Assembly (NCBI RefSeq): GCF_900100295.1
Contig: NZ_FNEV01000001.1
Location: 124,001 to 188,000, forward strand
Direction: 5' to 3'
Origin: Salimicrobium halophilum
Lineage (GTDB): Bacteria > Bacillota > Bacilli > Bacillales > Halobacillaceae
Length of the DNA: 64,000 nucleotides
Position numbers and translations under genes: made by a program. Of this stretch, positions 8,646-18,432 are shown one piece after another. A model generated the notes under the pieces. It made no database searches. It was not told the origin of the DNA and worked only from the letters and a program-made list of their open reading frames with translations. Each line of letters opens with the position of its first letter. The first letter of the stretch is position 1.

Positions 8646-10457
8646 ATGCCGGGACACATTCCGGAAGAAATCGTTGAAGAAGTCCGAAAACAATCGGACA
8701 TCGTAGACGTAGTTGGTGAACACGTAGAATTGAAGAAACAGGGGAGGAACTATTTCGGTTTATGTCCATTCCACGGGGAGAGTACACCGTCTTTTTCCGT
8801 TTCACCGGAGAAGCAGATTTTCCATTGTTTCGGCTGTGGCAAAGGCGGGAATGTATTCACTTTTCTTATGGAGAAAGAAAGCTGGACATTTATTCAGGCT
8901 GTCGAAGCACTAGCTTCTAAAAATAATATCTCTCTTCCCGAAAACAATCAGTCCAGTGAGGCTGGTAATGATGACGGAACCCAACGCATGCTGGAAGCGC
9001 ACCAGTGGTTATCGAAGCTTTACCATCACTTGCTGGTGAATACAGCCGAAGGTAAAGAAGCCCTTCATTATTTGACGGAAAGAGGGTTTACAAGAGAAGC
9101 GATCGACACCTTTCAATTGGGATATGCCCCTGACAGGCCGGGGGTGGTAGCTACCTTCCTTGAAAAGAAGGGGTATCACCCTCAGGAAATGGTGAAGGCA
9201 GGGTTGTTGTCGAGTACGGAGAACGGAGAATATCTCGATCGTTTCAGGGGTCGGATCATTTTTCCGCTTCGGAACCACTTAGGCAAAACAGTGGCTTTTG
9301 CCGGACGTTCTTTAGGAGATGGGCAGCCGAAATATTTAAATAGTCCCGAAACTTCCGTTTTCCACAAAGGAAAACTGTTGTATAATTTTGATTTGGCCCG
9401 TGGTTATATTCGAAAGCAGAATACGATTGTATTGCTTGAAGGGTATGCTGATGTAATCTCAGCATACGAAGGCGGAATCAAAGGCTCCATTGCCACAATG
9501 GGAACGTCAGTGACACCTGCGCAGGCTCAGCTGATGAACCGTTACGCAGAGAAGGTTATCATTTGCTATGACGGGGATGAGCCTGGCATCGAAGCGTCTG
9601 TGAAAACAGCGAAAGAGCTTCAGAAAGCAGGCATTCAAGTATATATCGCGAGGGTTCCTAACCGACAGGACCCGGATGAGTTCATAAAAGCTGAAGGTGG
9701 CGACAGGTTCAAAAAAGAGGTTCTCGACACCAGTGAACCTTTTGTAGGCTACCTGATGAGGTATTACAGAAGCCGATACAATCTTCAATCAGAAGGAGAT
9801 CGCTTCGACTATATCGAAACAGTAATACGTGAGGTCGCTAAGTTAGACAGGGCTGTCGAGAGGGAATACTATTTACAGGAAATCGCAAATGAGTTTTCCT
9901 TGTCTCTCGAGACTCTGAAGGAAGAGATGGCTAAATGGCGCCCGAAGCAGAAAGACTTGGGGGATAATCAGTCTCAGCAGCGATATACTAAGAGGAGTGA
10001 ATCACAGACTTCTCCAAACAAACCACTTCCTGCTTTTCATAATGCTGAGCGGAAACTGATCGCTTATATGATGAGAGAGCCATATATAGCAGACATCGTA
10101 AAAGAGAACATCTCCGCTTCTTTCAACATTGAAACTCATCAGATCATAGCTACGCATCTTTATGCTTATTATGAAGAGAACGAAACGATGGACATAAGTG
10201 AGTTCATCGAAACGTTTGAAGAGAATAGGCTTAAAGATCTGGTCGCAGATATTGCAGCTATTTCGCTGACACCGGAGGTTCCTGAGAAAGAGATCGAAGA
10301 CTATATATACCAGGTGCAGACGGAGCAGTGGAAGAAGCAGAATGTGAATGAACTGAGGAAAGAAATGAAAGAAGTAGAGAAACAGGACCCTATTCGCGCA
10401 GCTGAACTAGCTATGCAGCTGTTGAAGAACAATCAGGAATGGAAAAGCAGAAACTAA
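8646..10457 (+). CDS. dnaG: DNA primase DnaG
   Basis: The primase makes RNA primers at the fork. It starts with a CHC2 zinc-binding domain (Cys40, His43, Cys61, Cys64 in CPFH and CFGC) and NYFGLCPFHGE. The central Toprim domain shows LLEGYADVISAY and ICYDGDEPG, and the helicase-binding C-terminus follows. The length is 603 aa from ATG 8646. In-frame GTG 8631 and ATG 8640 are alternatives; 8646 is preferred because MPGHIPEEI then aligns with the usual N-terminus. It lies between yqxD and sigA in the macromolecular-synthesis operon. Confidence 0.96.
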   Translation: MPGHIPEEIVEEVRKQSDIVDVVGEHVELKKQGRNYFGLCPFHGESTPSFSVSPEKQIFHCFGCGKGGNVFTFLMEKESWTFIQAVEALASKNNISLPENNQSSEAGNDDGTQRMLEAHQWLSKLYHHLLVNTAEGKEALHYLTERGFTREAIDTFQLGYAPDRPGVVATFLEKKGYHPQEMVKAGLLSSTENGEYLDRFRGRIIFPLRNHLGKTVAFAGRSLGDGQPKYLNSPETSVFHKGKLLYNFDLARGYIRKQNTIVLLEGYADVISAYEGGIKGSIATMGTSVTPAQAQLMNRYAEKVIICYDGDEPGIEASVKTAKELQKAGIQVYIARVPNRQDPDEFIKAEGGDRFKKEVLDTSEPFVGYLMRYYRSRYNLQSEGDRFDYIETVIREVAKLDRAVEREYYLQEIANEFSLSLETLKEEMAKWRPKQKDLGDNQSQQRYTKRSESQTSPNKPLPAFHNAERKLIAYMMREPYIADIVKENISASFNIETHQIIATHLYAYYEENETMDISEFIETFEENRLKDLVADIAAISLTPEVPEKEIEDYIYQVQTEQWKKQNVNELRKEMKEVEKQDPIRAAELAMQLLKNNQEWKSRN

Positions 10458-10487
10458 ATTGCAGATAAGTTGGAAGGAGGGGAACTT

Positions 10488-11615
10488 ATGGCTGAAAACA
10501 ATCAAAAGCCAGCACGTACGAAAGAAAATGAAAACGAACTGACACTGGACCAGGCGAAAGAACAAGTGTTGGAAATCGGAAAAAAACGTGGAGTTCTCGC
10601 ATACGAAGAGGTAGCGGAAAAACTATCCAATTTTGAGCTCGATTCGGATCAAATGGATGAATTTTATGAAAAACTGAATGAACAGGGAGTCGAGGTCATC
10701 GGTGATTCCGAACGGGATCCGAGCATGCAGCAGTTGAATAAGGAAGAAGAATTCGACCTCAATGATTTGAGTGTACCGCCCGGAGTGAAAATCAATGACC
10801 CGGTCCGTATGTATCTGAAGGAAATCGGAAGAGTGAACCTTCTATCCGCTGATGATGAAATCAGCCTGGCTCATCGCATCGAAGAAGGGGATGAGTTTGC
10901 GAAAAGAGAGCTTGCAGAAGCGAATTTACGACTGGTTGTCAGCATTGCCAAGCGTTATGTAGGAAGAGGGATGCTATTTCTCGACCTTATTCAGGAAGGG
11001 AACATGGGTCTGATCAAAGCGGTTGAGAAATTTGATTACCGGAAAGGGTTCAAATTCAGTACGTACGCCACGTGGTGGATTCGCCAGGCGATTACGAGAG
11101 CTATTGCCGACCAGGCCAGAACGATCCGTATTCCTGTACACATGGTGGAAACCATCAACAAACTGATCCGTGTCCAGCGTCAACTTCTTCAGGATTTCGG
11201 CAGAGAGCCGACACCGGAAGAGATTGCGGAAGAAATGGAGCTTACTCCGGATAAAGTACGGGAAATTCTGAAGATTGCCCAGGAACCTGTTTCTCTTGAG
11301 ACACCGATCGGGGAAGAGGACGATTCTCATCTCGGTGATTTCATCGAAGACCAGGAGGCCACTTCTCCTTCCGACCACGCCGCTTATGAATTATTGAAGG
11401 AACAGCTCGAAGACGTACTCGATACGCTCACAGATCGCGAGGAGAACGTATTACGACTGAGATTCGGGCTGGATGATGGTAGGACCCGTACACTGGAAGA
11501 AGTAGGGAAAGTTTTCGGAGTAACACGTGAAAGAATTCGTCAGATCGAAGCGAAAGCACTCCGTAAATTAAGACATCCGAGCCGCAGCAAGCGTCTCAAG
11601 GACTTCATGGAATAA
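10488..11615 (+). CDS. sigA: RNA polymerase primary sigma factor SigA (RpoD)
   Basis: This 375-aa housekeeping sigma factor carries region 1.1 at the N-terminus. Region 2 follows ([19 protein letters not shown], then [13 protein letters not shown] for -10 recognition and melting). Region 3 comes next, and region 4 ends with the [23 protein letters not shown] for the -35. GGAAGGAGGGG immediately precedes ATG 10488. It is the last core gene of the yqxD-dnaG-sigA group. Confidence 0.98.
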   Translation: MAENNQKPARTKENENELTLDQAKEQVLEIGKKRGVLAYEEVAEKLSNFELDSDQMDEFYEKLNEQGVEVIGDSERDPSMQQLNKEEEFDLNDLSVPPGVKINDPVRMYLKEIGRVNLLSADDEISLAHRIEEGDEFAKRELAEANLRLVVSIAKRYVGRGMLFLDLIQEGNMGLIKAVEKFDYRKGFKFSTYATWWIRQAITRAIADQARTIRIPVHMVETINKLIRVQRQLLQDFGREPTPEEIAEEMELTPDKVREILKIAQEPVSLETPIGEEDDSHLGDFIEDQEATSPSDHAAYELLKEQLEDVLDTLTDREENVLRLRFGLDDGRTRTLEEVGKVFGVTRERIRQIEAKALRKLRHPSRSKRLKDFME

Positions 11616-11688
11616 AAGAGAATTTATGGTGCGGAGCGGTCGCAGTATGCCGCTTCGCATCCCATTAATCTCTTGGAGGTAGGCGCTG

Positions 11689-12213
11689 ATGGCACAGGAT
11701 CGTAAACAGATTATTGTAAAGGAAATAAATTATTGGAAAAAGAGCAAATTGTTGCCGGAAAAGTACTGTGATTTTCTTCTCGCTTTGTATACAGAAGGAG
11801 AAGAAAAAAATTCGACGTTTTCGGTGTTCAAAGGAAGAGCTGGGATTCTCGCTTATTATGTACTTAATTTCCTGATGCTTCCTTTATCTTTTGTCGTTAT
11901 TTATTTTACTGAAAACGATATCATTTTGCAAACGGTGCTTTTGTCGGTATTTGTCCTGTTGTCATGTCTTCAGTTCTGGTGGATTTATAAGCAGGATGGA
12001 TGGATCCATATCCCGTTAAGCGTAAGCCTGCTTCTGATCTTACTGCTCAGCATGACGGTCGGCTCTTACTATTTTGCTAACCTATATGTATTCATGATTT
12101 CTTTTGTAAACGCCTTAGCCTGGTACATGATAGGTCTGCGTTTAAAGATATTGTACTTAAGAATAATAAGTGTCGTTCTTATAGTTGGGATAATCCTTTA
12201 TATGCTTTTTTAA
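11689..12213 (+). CDS. Hypothetical integral membrane protein
   Basis: The 174-aa protein has a charged N-terminus (KEINYWKKSKLLPEKYCDFLLALY) shortened here to note a short soluble head, then about six hydrophobic helices from residue 45 to the end. I do not recognise the family. It has a good ribosome site (CTTGGAGGT) and starts 73 bp after sigA. An imperfect hairpin without a T tract lies between, so it may be co-transcribed with sigA. In B. subtilis I would expect cccA soon after sigA, so this gene looks like a lineage-specific insertion. Confidence 0.8.
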   Translation: MAQDRKQIIVKEINYWKKSKLLPEKYCDFLLALYTEGEEKNSTFSVFKGRAGILAYYVLNFLMLPLSFVVIYFTENDIILQTVLLSVFVLLSCLQFWWIYKQDGWIHIPLSVSLLLILLLSMTVGSYYFANLYVFMISFVNALAWYMIGLRLKILYLRIISVVLIVGIILYMLF

Positions 12214-12317
12214 ATTTTAAGGGCATGCTCTTTTCTTAATGAATGTTTTGAAGTAAAATAAACATAGTTTGTCATTATATAATTGAGGAAGATATGTACA
12301 TAAGGAGGAAGTCTTAC

Positions 12318-12674
12318 ATGAAAAGAAAGCCATTGATTCCGTTCGCTTTGATTGCTATTATCGGGATTTTGACGATGATTGTCATCAGTAGTGTAGGGAT
12401 GAACCAGGAACAAGCAATCGAGAGTCAGGAAGAAGGCGGTGGGGAAGAACAGACTGCCAGTGCGAATCCTGAAGAAATGTATCAGAATTCTTGTGCCAGC
12501 TGCCACGGTGGCGATTTGGGCGGAGGAGTCGGTCCTAACCTGCAAGGGGTAGGGGATCGTCTGTCCGTAGATGAAATCGTGAGTACCATTGAAAATGGTC
12601 AGGGGCAGATGCCTGCTGGATTGTACACCGGTGAAGAAGCACAAAAAGTAGCTGAATGGTTGGTAGAACAATAA
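12318..12674 (+). CDS. cccA: Cytochrome c-550, membrane-anchored
   Basis: A 118-aa c-type cytochrome. The N-terminal hydrophobic segment (residues 6-27) acts as an uncleaved membrane anchor. A low-complexity acidic linker rich in Glu and Gly follows. The heme motif CASCH is at about residue 59, and the likely axial methionine lies in GQMPAG near the C-terminus. CccA shuttles electrons on the outer face of the membrane between the bc complex and cytochrome c oxidase. AAGGAGGA precedes ATG 12318. The place between sigA and trmK matches B. subtilis. Confidence 0.95.
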   Translation: MKRKPLIPFALIAIIGILTMIVISSVGMNQEQAIESQEEGGGEEQTASANPEEMYQNSCASCHGGDLGGGVGPNLQGVGDRLSVDEIVSTIENGQGQMPAGLYTGEEAQKVAEWLVEQ

Positions 12675-12686
12675 ATAAGTGATAAG

Positions 12687-12721
12687 AAAGGCTTTCTGGT
12701 TTCCAGAGAGCTTTTCTTTTT
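12687..12721 (+). terminator. Terminator after cccA
   Basis: The stem AAAGGCTTTCTGG pairs with CCAGAGAGCTTTT around a TTT loop, followed by a T-rich run. It lies between cccA and trmK. Confidence 0.7.
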
Positions 12722-12735
12722 GAGGAGGATCGATT

Positions 12736-13452
12736 TTGGAGTTATCTGAACGACTATCATTACTATCAAAGTTTCTGCCGGAAGATGCTCAGTTTGCAGA
12801 TATCGGCTCGGATCATGCCTATCTGCCAGTGAGCTTTTGTCAAAAGCATCCCGAGGCAAGAGCGATTGCGGGAGAAGTGAATGAAGGCCCTTTGAGAAGC
12901 GCCCAGTCCGAAATTACCCGTCAGGAATTAGAGGACCGGGTCGAGGCCAGACTCGGAGACGGGCTTGAGGTACTGGAGAATGGGGAAGTAAATGCTGTTG
13001 TCATCGCCGGTATGGGCGGACCGTTGATCGCTTCTATCCTTGACAAAGGAAAGGATAAACTTGAGGGCGTACAACGGTTGCTGCTGCAGCCGAACATCCA
13101 TGCTGTGGCTGTGAGAAGATGGCTCGAGGAACATGGCTTTTGTCTTGTACATGAAGAGATCCTTGAAGAAAATGGGCATGTATATGAAATTCTTATCGCG
13201 GATCGTCACGCTGATGAGAGCCTGTATTCCGAAGAGAATAAAGAAGTGGAAATGTGGCTTGGACCTTTGTTGATGAAACAGAAAGCTGCACCGTTTATGA
13301 AAAAATGGGAAAGCCATTTGAATAACAGGGAAAGAATCCTGAAACAGCTCGAATTGTCCTCTCAGAATCAAGAGGAGAAAAAGAGAGAACTGACCCGGGA
13401 GATAGGGCAATTGAAGGAGGTACTATACAATGAATACCGTAAAGGCGAATGA
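12736..13452 (+). CDS. trmK: tRNA (adenine(22)-N1)-methyltransferase
   Basis: TrmK methylates A22 in the D loop of bacterial tRNAs. The SAM-binding motif FADIGSDHAYLPV lies at residues 21-33, and VIAGMGGPLI supplies the family's catalytic region. The length is 238 aa. A TTG start at 12736 is used: GAGGAGG at 12722-12728 gives a 7-nt spacing and no ATG fits. The 3' end overlaps yqfO by 23 bp. Confidence 0.93.
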   Translation: MELSERLSLLSKFLPEDAQFADIGSDHAYLPVSFCQKHPEARAIAGEVNEGPLRSAQSEITRQELEDRVEARLGDGLEVLENGEVNAVVIAGMGGPLIASILDKGKDKLEGVQRLLLQPNIHAVAVRRWLEEHGFCLVHEEILEENGHVYEILIADRHADESLYSEENKEVEMWLGPLLMKQKAAPFMKKWESHLNNRERILKQLELSSQNQEEKKRELTREIGQLKEVLYNEYRKGE

Positions 13453-14533
13453 TGTGATCAAAGTGATGGAAGAGTGGGCCCCTGAGTCCTGGTCCTTTGA
13501 CTGGGATAATGTCGGATTGCAAGTCGGTTCTAAAAATAAACAGGTTTCTAAAGTGATGGTAACGCTTGATGTGCTGGAGAACGTCGTAGATGAAGCGATT
13601 CAGAAAGACATAGACCTGATCGTAGCTCACCACCCGCTATTGTTTGTCAAGCCATCCGCTATCAATACGGACCAACCGAAAGGGCGCATATTGCAGAAGC
13701 TTCTTTCTCATGATATTACCGTATATGCCTCCCATACGAATCTCGATATTGCTGAAGGTGGAGTGAACGATGTGCTGAGTGAAGCGATTGGAGTTACAAA
13801 AACCAGGCCTTTCGTTTCGAACTTCCAGGAAAACGTTTATAAAGTAGCTGTTCATATACCCGTGGAGCATGCGGAACGATTAAGAAGCGCCATTTCAGAT
13901 GCAGGCGCGGGTCACCTGGGGGATTACAGCCACTGCACGTTCCAAATCGCGGGTGAAGGGACATTCAAGCCGCTGGATGGTGCGGATCCTTACATCGGTA
14001 ATACAGGGGAACTGGAGAAAGTGAAGGAACTGAAAGTGGAAACGATCGTGAAAGAGAAAGAATTGAGCGCTGTCATCGACGCCATCCATTCATCCCACCC
14101 TTATGAAGAGCCCGCTTATGATGTGTATCGGATAGAAATCAACGGGGAAGACCGGGGACTCGGACGAATCGGAGAACTGGCTGAGAAAGTGACACTCGAT
14201 GAGTTAGTGGAAGAAGTGAAAAGAGCTTATGATGTTCCTGCTGTGCGGGTTACAGGCGCGCGGGACAAAAAGGTGAAAACCGTCGCGGTTGTCGGGGGCA
14301 GTGGAGAAGATTTCTTCAAGGCGGCCAAGGCGAAAGGGGCGGATGTGCTTATCACCGGAGACGTCACATTTCATAAAGCGCAGGACGCCCTTGAAATGGG
14401 ACTTGCAATCATCGACCCCGGTCATCACGTAGAGAAATTGATCTGTTCTACAATGAAAGAAAAGATTGAAGAAGAACACGATATTGAGGTACTCCTATCA
14501 GAATCCGACACCGAACCTTTCCGTTTTCAATGA
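13430..14533 (+). CDS. yqfO: Nif3-like dinuclear metal centre protein (YqfO)
   Basis: This Nif3/YbgI family protein of 367 aa is the long Gram-positive form. A PII/CutA-like domain (about residues 130-235, VYKAVHIPVEHAERLRSAI) is inserted between the two halves of the metal-binding fold. Metal-ligand motifs are AHHPLLF near the N-terminus and DPGHHVEK near the C-terminus. The biochemical role is unsettled; a GTP cyclohydrolase-like activity has been proposed for the family. It overlaps trmK, so the pair is coupled as in B. subtilis. Confidence 0.92.
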   Translation: MNTVKANDVIKVMEEWAPESWSFDWDNVGLQVGSKNKQVSKVMVTLDVLENVVDEAIQKDIDLIVAHHPLLFVKPSAINTDQPKGRILQKLLSHDITVYASHTNLDIAEGGVNDVLSEAIGVTKTRPFVSNFQENVYKVAVHIPVEHAERLRSAISDAGAGHLGDYSHCTFQIAGEGTFKPLDGADPYIGNTGELEKVKELKVETIVKEKELSAVIDAIHSSHPYEEPAYDVYRIEINGEDRGLGRIGELAEKVTLDELVEEVKRAYDVPAVRVTGARDKKVKTVAVVGGSGEDFFKAAKAKGADVLITGDVTFHKAQDALEMGLAIIDPGHHVEKLICSTMKEKIEEEHDIEVLLSESDTEPFRFQ

Positions 14534-14541
14534 TAGAGGAG

Positions 14542-14576
14542 AAAGTCTGCTGAGAATCACTCGGCAGACTTTTTTT
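14542..14576 (+). terminator. Terminator after trmK-yqfO
   Basis: The stem AAGTCTGCTGAG/CTCGGCAGACTT closes around a five-base loop and runs into seven Ts. Confidence 0.88.
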
Positions 14577-14582
14577 GATGAT

Positions 14583-14618
14583 AAAAAAGCTCCCCTATGC
14601 CGAGGCATAAAGAGGAGC
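14583..14618 (-). terminator. Terminator after ispH (minus strand)
   Basis: An imperfect hairpin (GCTCCTCTTTATGCC on the minus strand and its partner) is followed on the minus strand by six Ts. It ends the ispH transcript. Confidence 0.7.
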
Positions 14619-14626
14619 AGTTCGTT

Positions 14627-15598
14627 CTATTTCTGTTTGGACGCTTTCGGTTTTCTTTGCTTCCGACTAACCGGTGGCAGAATCTTCTTCTGTTCCACTT
14701 TGGATTCCCGGATCCATGTGTCTTCATCTTCCGGATCGAAATTCTCGATGAAGCGGATCACTTCTTTGGTGATCGGCGTAGGAGTGGAAGCACCTGCGGT
14801 TACTGCGACTGTTTCTACACCTTCTAGCCAGTCCAGGTCGATATCCGTTACATCCTTGATGCGGTAAGCTTGGGTCCCGGCTTTTTCTATAGATACCTGT
14901 GCTAAACGGTTGGAGTTGTTACTGCGAGGGTCTCCAACGACGAGTGTCAAATCAGCTTTACCTGCCTGTTCGGACACAGCTTCCTGACGCACCTGGGTCG
15001 CCATACAGATTTCCTGATGTTTCTCGAGGTGAGGATACTTTTCCTTCACCGCTTCCATCACATCATAGACGTCCCACTGACTCATAGTCGTCTGGTTGGT
15101 GATCATCAGTTTATCACTATTCACATTAAGGTCCTGTACTTCATCTTCTGTCTGGATAAGATGAACCTTGCCGGGTGCCACTCCAAGTGCGCCTTCCGGT
15201 TCAGGGTGTCCTTTTTTACCTACATAGATGATCTCGTATCCTTCTGCCACCTTGTCCCTGATAAGGTTGTGGGTGTTCGTCACATCCGGGCATGTAGCAT
15301 CGAGGGTCATCAGTCCTTTTTCTTTGGCACGGTCTTTCACTTCCGGGGATACGCCGTGTGCCGTGAATACAACTGTACCTTCATTGATGCTCTCGAGGAT
15401 TTCAAGACGGTTCTCTCCGTCCAGAGTGATTATTCCTTCTTCTTCAAAAGCTTCTGTTACGTGGGAGTTGTGAACAATCATTCCCAGTATATATATCGGA
15501 CGCGGGAGATTCGGGTCTTTTGCTGCGTTCTGTGCAATGACCATCGCGTCTACAACGCCATAACAATAGCCACGAGGGGCGATTTTGATAACTTCCAT
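14627..15598 (-). CDS. ispH: 4-hydroxy-3-methylbut-2-enyl diphosphate reductase
   Basis: IspH performs the last step of the MEP isoprenoid pathway, making IPP and DMAPP with a [4Fe-4S] cluster. Three conserved cysteines are seen in GYCYGV, DATCPDV and QEICMATQ. Other family motifs are [15 protein letters not shown] and TAGASTP. The length is 323 aa with a lysine-rich C-terminal tail. GGAGGA lies just upstream of the start on the minus strand. The gene is inverted relative to its neighbours and ends in converging terminators with yqfO. The partner enzyme IspG is encoded at 19725-20828. Confidence 0.96.
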   Translation of the reverse strand: MEVIKIAPRGYCYGVVDAMVIAQNAAKDPNLPRPIYILGMIVHNSHVTEAFEEEGIITLDGENRLEILESINEGTVVFTAHGVSPEVKDRAKEKGLMTLDATCPDVTNTHNLIRDKVAEGYEIIYVGKKGHPEPEGALGVAPGKVHLIQTEDEVQDLNVNSDKLMITNQTTMSQWDVYDVMEAVKEKYPHLEKHQEICMATQVRQEAVSEQAGKADLTLVVGDPRSNNSNRLAQVSIEKAGTQAYRIKDVTDIDLDWLEGVETVAVTAGASTPTPITKEVIRFIENFDPEDEDTWIRESKVEQKKILPPVSRKQRKPKASKQK

Positions 15599-15735
15599 GT
15601 ACGTTTGTCCTCCTCCGTCTTCGAACTCATCCTCTATTATAAATGCTATCGGAGCTGATGTAAAAATTATTAGTGTGCATTCTTACTCATGCTCTATTAT
15701 AATAGGGAAAGGATATTTACTAAAGGAGTTTGATT

Positions 15736-17058
15736 ATGACCAGACATTCGTTCAATCAATACGATATAAATGAAAATGTTTCTGATATTATTGAAGGCTT
15801 ACAATTCAGAGAGCCTACCGAAATCCAGCACAAAGTATTACCTCCCTTCCTGAGAGGAGAAAGTGTCGTTGCCAAGTCCCACACCGGGTCCGGCAAGACT
15901 CATGCGTATCTGCTTCCGATATTCAAGCATTTGACGAAAGAGAAGAAGGTACAGGCAGTCATCACCGCGCCGACGAGAGAACTGGCCATGCAGATCCATG
16001 AAGAAGTGAAGAAATCCTTGAGCCATTCCCGATTCGGAGAAGAAGTGAATGCCAAGCTCGTTGTCGGCGGCAGCGACAAGCAACGGATGATGGAACAGTT
16101 GAAGAAAAATCAACCACAGATCGTAGTGGGTACCCCGGGAAGAATTTTGGATATGACGGAAGAAGGAGCCCTCGACCTGTTTGAAGCGAAAACGTTCATC
16201 CTTGATGAAGCCGACTTGATGGTGGACCTGGGCTTCATTGATGTAGTTGATCAGATCCTTATAAGAATGAAAGAGGATCTCCAGGTAGGTGTCTTCTCGG
16301 CTACTATCCCTGAGCGGTTGCAACCGTTTCTGAAAAAATATTTGCAGTCTCCCGCTTTCATAGAAATGGACACAGAACAGTTGGCTCCAGAATCCATGGA
16401 ACATAGATTGGTGGAGCTGAAGCATAAAAACCCTGCGGATGTCATCATCGACATTTCAAAAGCGATTCAGCCATACCTTGCCATCATTTTCACCAATGGA
16501 AAAGATGAAGCGGATAAGCTAGCTGCGGAACTCACGGCGAGGGGCATGGAGCCGGGTCTGATACACGGAGGATTAAGTCCAAGAGAAAGGAAAAGGGTTC
16601 TCAAAGACCTGAAGGATCTTCGATTCCAGTACATCGTCGCTACTGACCTTGCCGCACGTGGCATCGATATCCAGGGAGTCAGTCATGTCATCAACGCCCA
16701 AATGCCGAAAGAGTCTGAATTTTACCTTCACCGTGTAGGTCGTACGGCTAGAGCAGGGATGGAGGGTACCGCTATCAACCTCTACAAAGAAGAGGATCTC
16801 CCTTTGATCGAAAAACTTCGGAACAAAGGACTCACCTTCACTTTTTATGAAGTGAAAAACGGGGAGTGGAAAGAAGCGAAAGATTACGACCGTCGCAAGA
16901 ACAGGGAAAAGCAAGAGAACGAAATGGAGAAAAAGGCGAAACAAATGGTCCGTAAGCCGAAAAAGGTGAAACCCGGCTATAAGAGAAAGATGAAATACAA
17001 AGCGGATAAAAATTATAAGAAGATGAAACGGGAAAGTTACCGTAAAGGCAAAAAATAG
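15736..17058 (+). CDS. cshB: DEAD-box RNA helicase CshB
   Basis: A cold-shock RNA helicase of 440 aa. RecA-like domain 1 shows the Q motif region [11 protein letters not shown], Walker [27 protein letters not shown] and SAT. Domain 2 contains [12 protein letters not shown] and [10 protein letters not shown]. The C-terminal tail is very rich in Lys and Arg (residues 375-440), typical for RNA binding. The neighbour nfo downstream matches the B. subtilis cshB (yqfR)-nfo (yqfS) order. ATG 15736 follows AAAGGAG. Confidence 0.94.
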   Translation: MTRHSFNQYDINENVSDIIEGLQFREPTEIQHKVLPPFLRGESVVAKSHTGSGKTHAYLLPIFKHLTKEKKVQAVITAPTRELAMQIHEEVKKSLSHSRFGEEVNAKLVVGGSDKQRMMEQLKKNQPQIVVGTPGRILDMTEEGALDLFEAKTFILDEADLMVDLGFIDVVDQILIRMKEDLQVGVFSATIPERLQPFLKKYLQSPAFIEMDTEQLAPESMEHRLVELKHKNPADVIIDISKAIQPYLAIIFTNGKDEADKLAAELTARGMEPGLIHGGLSPRERKRVLKDLKDLRFQYIVATDLAARGIDIQGVSHVINAQMPKESEFYLHRVGRTARAGMEGTAINLYKEEDLPLIEKLRNKGLTFTFYEVKNGEWKEAKDYDRRKNREKQENEMEKKAKQMVRKPKKVKPGYKRKMKYKADKNYKKMKRESYRKGKK

Positions 17059-17075
17059 TGGAGGGTTTTCAGCAT

Positions 17076-17969
17076 ATGCTCAAATTAGGTTCACATGTCT
17101 CCATGAAGGGGAAGAAAATGCTCGAAGGAGCAAGCGAGGAATCCGTTTCTTACGGAGCAAATACATTCATGATTTATACCGGCGCTCCTCAAAACACGAG
17201 AAGGAAGCCGATTGAAGAACTTAATATTGAAAATGGTAAGGCTCATATGGCGGAGAATGGGATCGAAGAGTTCGTCGTCCATGCCCCTTATATCATTAAT
17301 GTAGGAAATACAACAAAGCCTGAGACATTTGAACTCGGTGTCGACTTTCTTCGGAGCGAAATTGCACGTACAGAAGCGCTCGGCGCAAAACAGATTGTTC
17401 TTCACCCCGGTTCTCACGTCGGTCAGGGAGCGGACGTAGGCATAACCAAGATCATCGAAGGGCTGAATGAAGTATTATACAAAGAACAGCTTGTACAGAT
17501 CGCACTTGAAACGATGGCCGGGAAAGGATCTGAAATCGGTCGAAGTTTTGAAGAGATTGCTGCTATCATGGACGGTGTGGAGCATGACGAACATCTTTCT
17601 GTTTGTCTTGATACGTGTCACGTCCATGATGCCGGATATGATATCGTAAATGATTTTGACGGGGTTCTTGAAGAATTCGATAGAATCATCGGACTTGATC
17701 GGTTGAAAGTCATCCACGTCAATGACAGTAAAAATGAAAGAGGGGCTTCCAAGGACCGCCATGAGAATATAGGGTTCGGTCATATAGGATTTGAAGCTCT
17801 TCACTATGTCGTCCATCATCCGAAGCTTGAAGATCTGCCGAAGATTCTGGAGACACCTTATGTCGGAGAGGATAAAAAGAATAAAAAACCTCCTTATCGA
17901 TTCGAAATCGATATGTTGAAGAATGGCACATTCGACGAAACATTAAAAGAGAAAATAATGAATCAATAA
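17076..17969 (+). CDS. nfo: Deoxyribonuclease IV (AP endonuclease)
   Basis: Endonuclease IV cleaves the backbone at abasic sites in base-excision repair, using three zinc ions. Metal-ligand motifs are [41 protein letters not shown] and [22 protein letters not shown]. The last is given in part only as a pattern of His, Asp and Glu ligands. The length is 297 aa. The start is ATG 17076 with GGAGGG upstream, 17 bp after cshB, so the two form an operon. Confidence 0.95.
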   Translation: MLKLGSHVSMKGKKMLEGASEESVSYGANTFMIYTGAPQNTRRKPIEELNIENGKAHMAENGIEEFVVHAPYIINVGNTTKPETFELGVDFLRSEIARTEALGAKQIVLHPGSHVGQGADVGITKIIEGLNEVLYKEQLVQIALETMAGKGSEIGRSFEEIAAIMDGVEHDEHLSVCLDTCHVHDAGYDIVNDFDGVLEEFDRIIGLDRLKVIHVNDSKNERGASKDRHENIGFGHIGFEALHYVVHHPKLEDLPKILETPYVGEDKKNKKPPYRFEIDMLKNGTFDETLKEKIMNQ

Positions 17970-18011
17970 GACGAGAGCTTATCCAGTGGTGAATGTCGCT
18001 TGATTAAGAAG

Positions 18012-18048
18012 AAATTCCCGAACATACGTACTTTGTTCGGGAATTTTT
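18012..18048. terminator. Bidirectional terminator between nfo and the DUF2624 gene
   Basis: AAATTCCCGAACA pairs with TGTTCGGGAATTT, followed by a T run on the plus strand. The convergent genes nfo (+) and the DUF2624 gene (-) share it; the minus-strand T run is weaker. Confidence 0.8.
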
Positions 18049-18051
18049 GTG

Positions 18052-18276
18052 TTAACGAAAATATCTCTCAGCGACGTCTTTTATTTTTGCAACTTCAGCA
18101 TCGGAGAAATATTTCTCTAAATACCTATACATTTTTTTTCGGTCATTTGTGTCAAAGATGTTTAAAGACTCACGCTTAAGGTAATGAATACATTGTTGCA
18201 ATTTTTCCTCATCCAGATTTATTCCCATACGTTTGCATATATTTTTTACATAAGCTGGATCCGGCAGTGAACTCAG
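18052..18276 (-). CDS. yqfT: DUF2624 family protein (YqfT-like), probable CTG start
   Basis: A 74-codon reading frame on the minus strand. The product includes SLNIFDTNDRKKMYRYLEK, which fits the DUF2624 core, and yqfT follows nfo in B. subtilis. A perfect AGGAGGT ribosome site lies at 18284-18290. The in-frame codon 8 nt after AGGAGG is CTG at 18276-18274. I found no in-frame ATG, GTG or TTG in the 55 bases or so upstream. The first internal ATG (codon 17) has no ribosome site and would remove part of the domain. So CTG is the likely start, unless a sequencing error or frameshift hides a normal one. Confidence 0.72.
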   Translation of the reverse strand: MSSLPDPAYVKNICKRMGINLDEEKLQQCIHYLKRESLNIFDTNDRKKMYRYLEKYFSDAEVAKIKDVAERYFR

Positions 18277-18432
18277 GGGGATTACCTCCTTTCTTTTGTT
18301 TTCTTTTTTATGATATGCATCCGTGAAGGGGAATGATATGAGTAAATGAATTGCAATTACATATACTATTCGTTAGCATGTACAAATAGGTCCACAGGAA
18401 ATTGGGCCTAAAGTTGTGAGAATGAGAAGGAG

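Noticed and set aside
11616-11680. Hairpin after sigA as a terminator
   Set aside because: The stem is imperfect, with a bulge, and no T run follows; I keep it only as a possible processing or attenuating structure.
15017-15658. 213-aa open frame on the plus strand opposite ispH
   Set aside because: It is antisense to a certain gene, has no ribosome site, and shows no recognisable domain; it is a codon-structure shadow.
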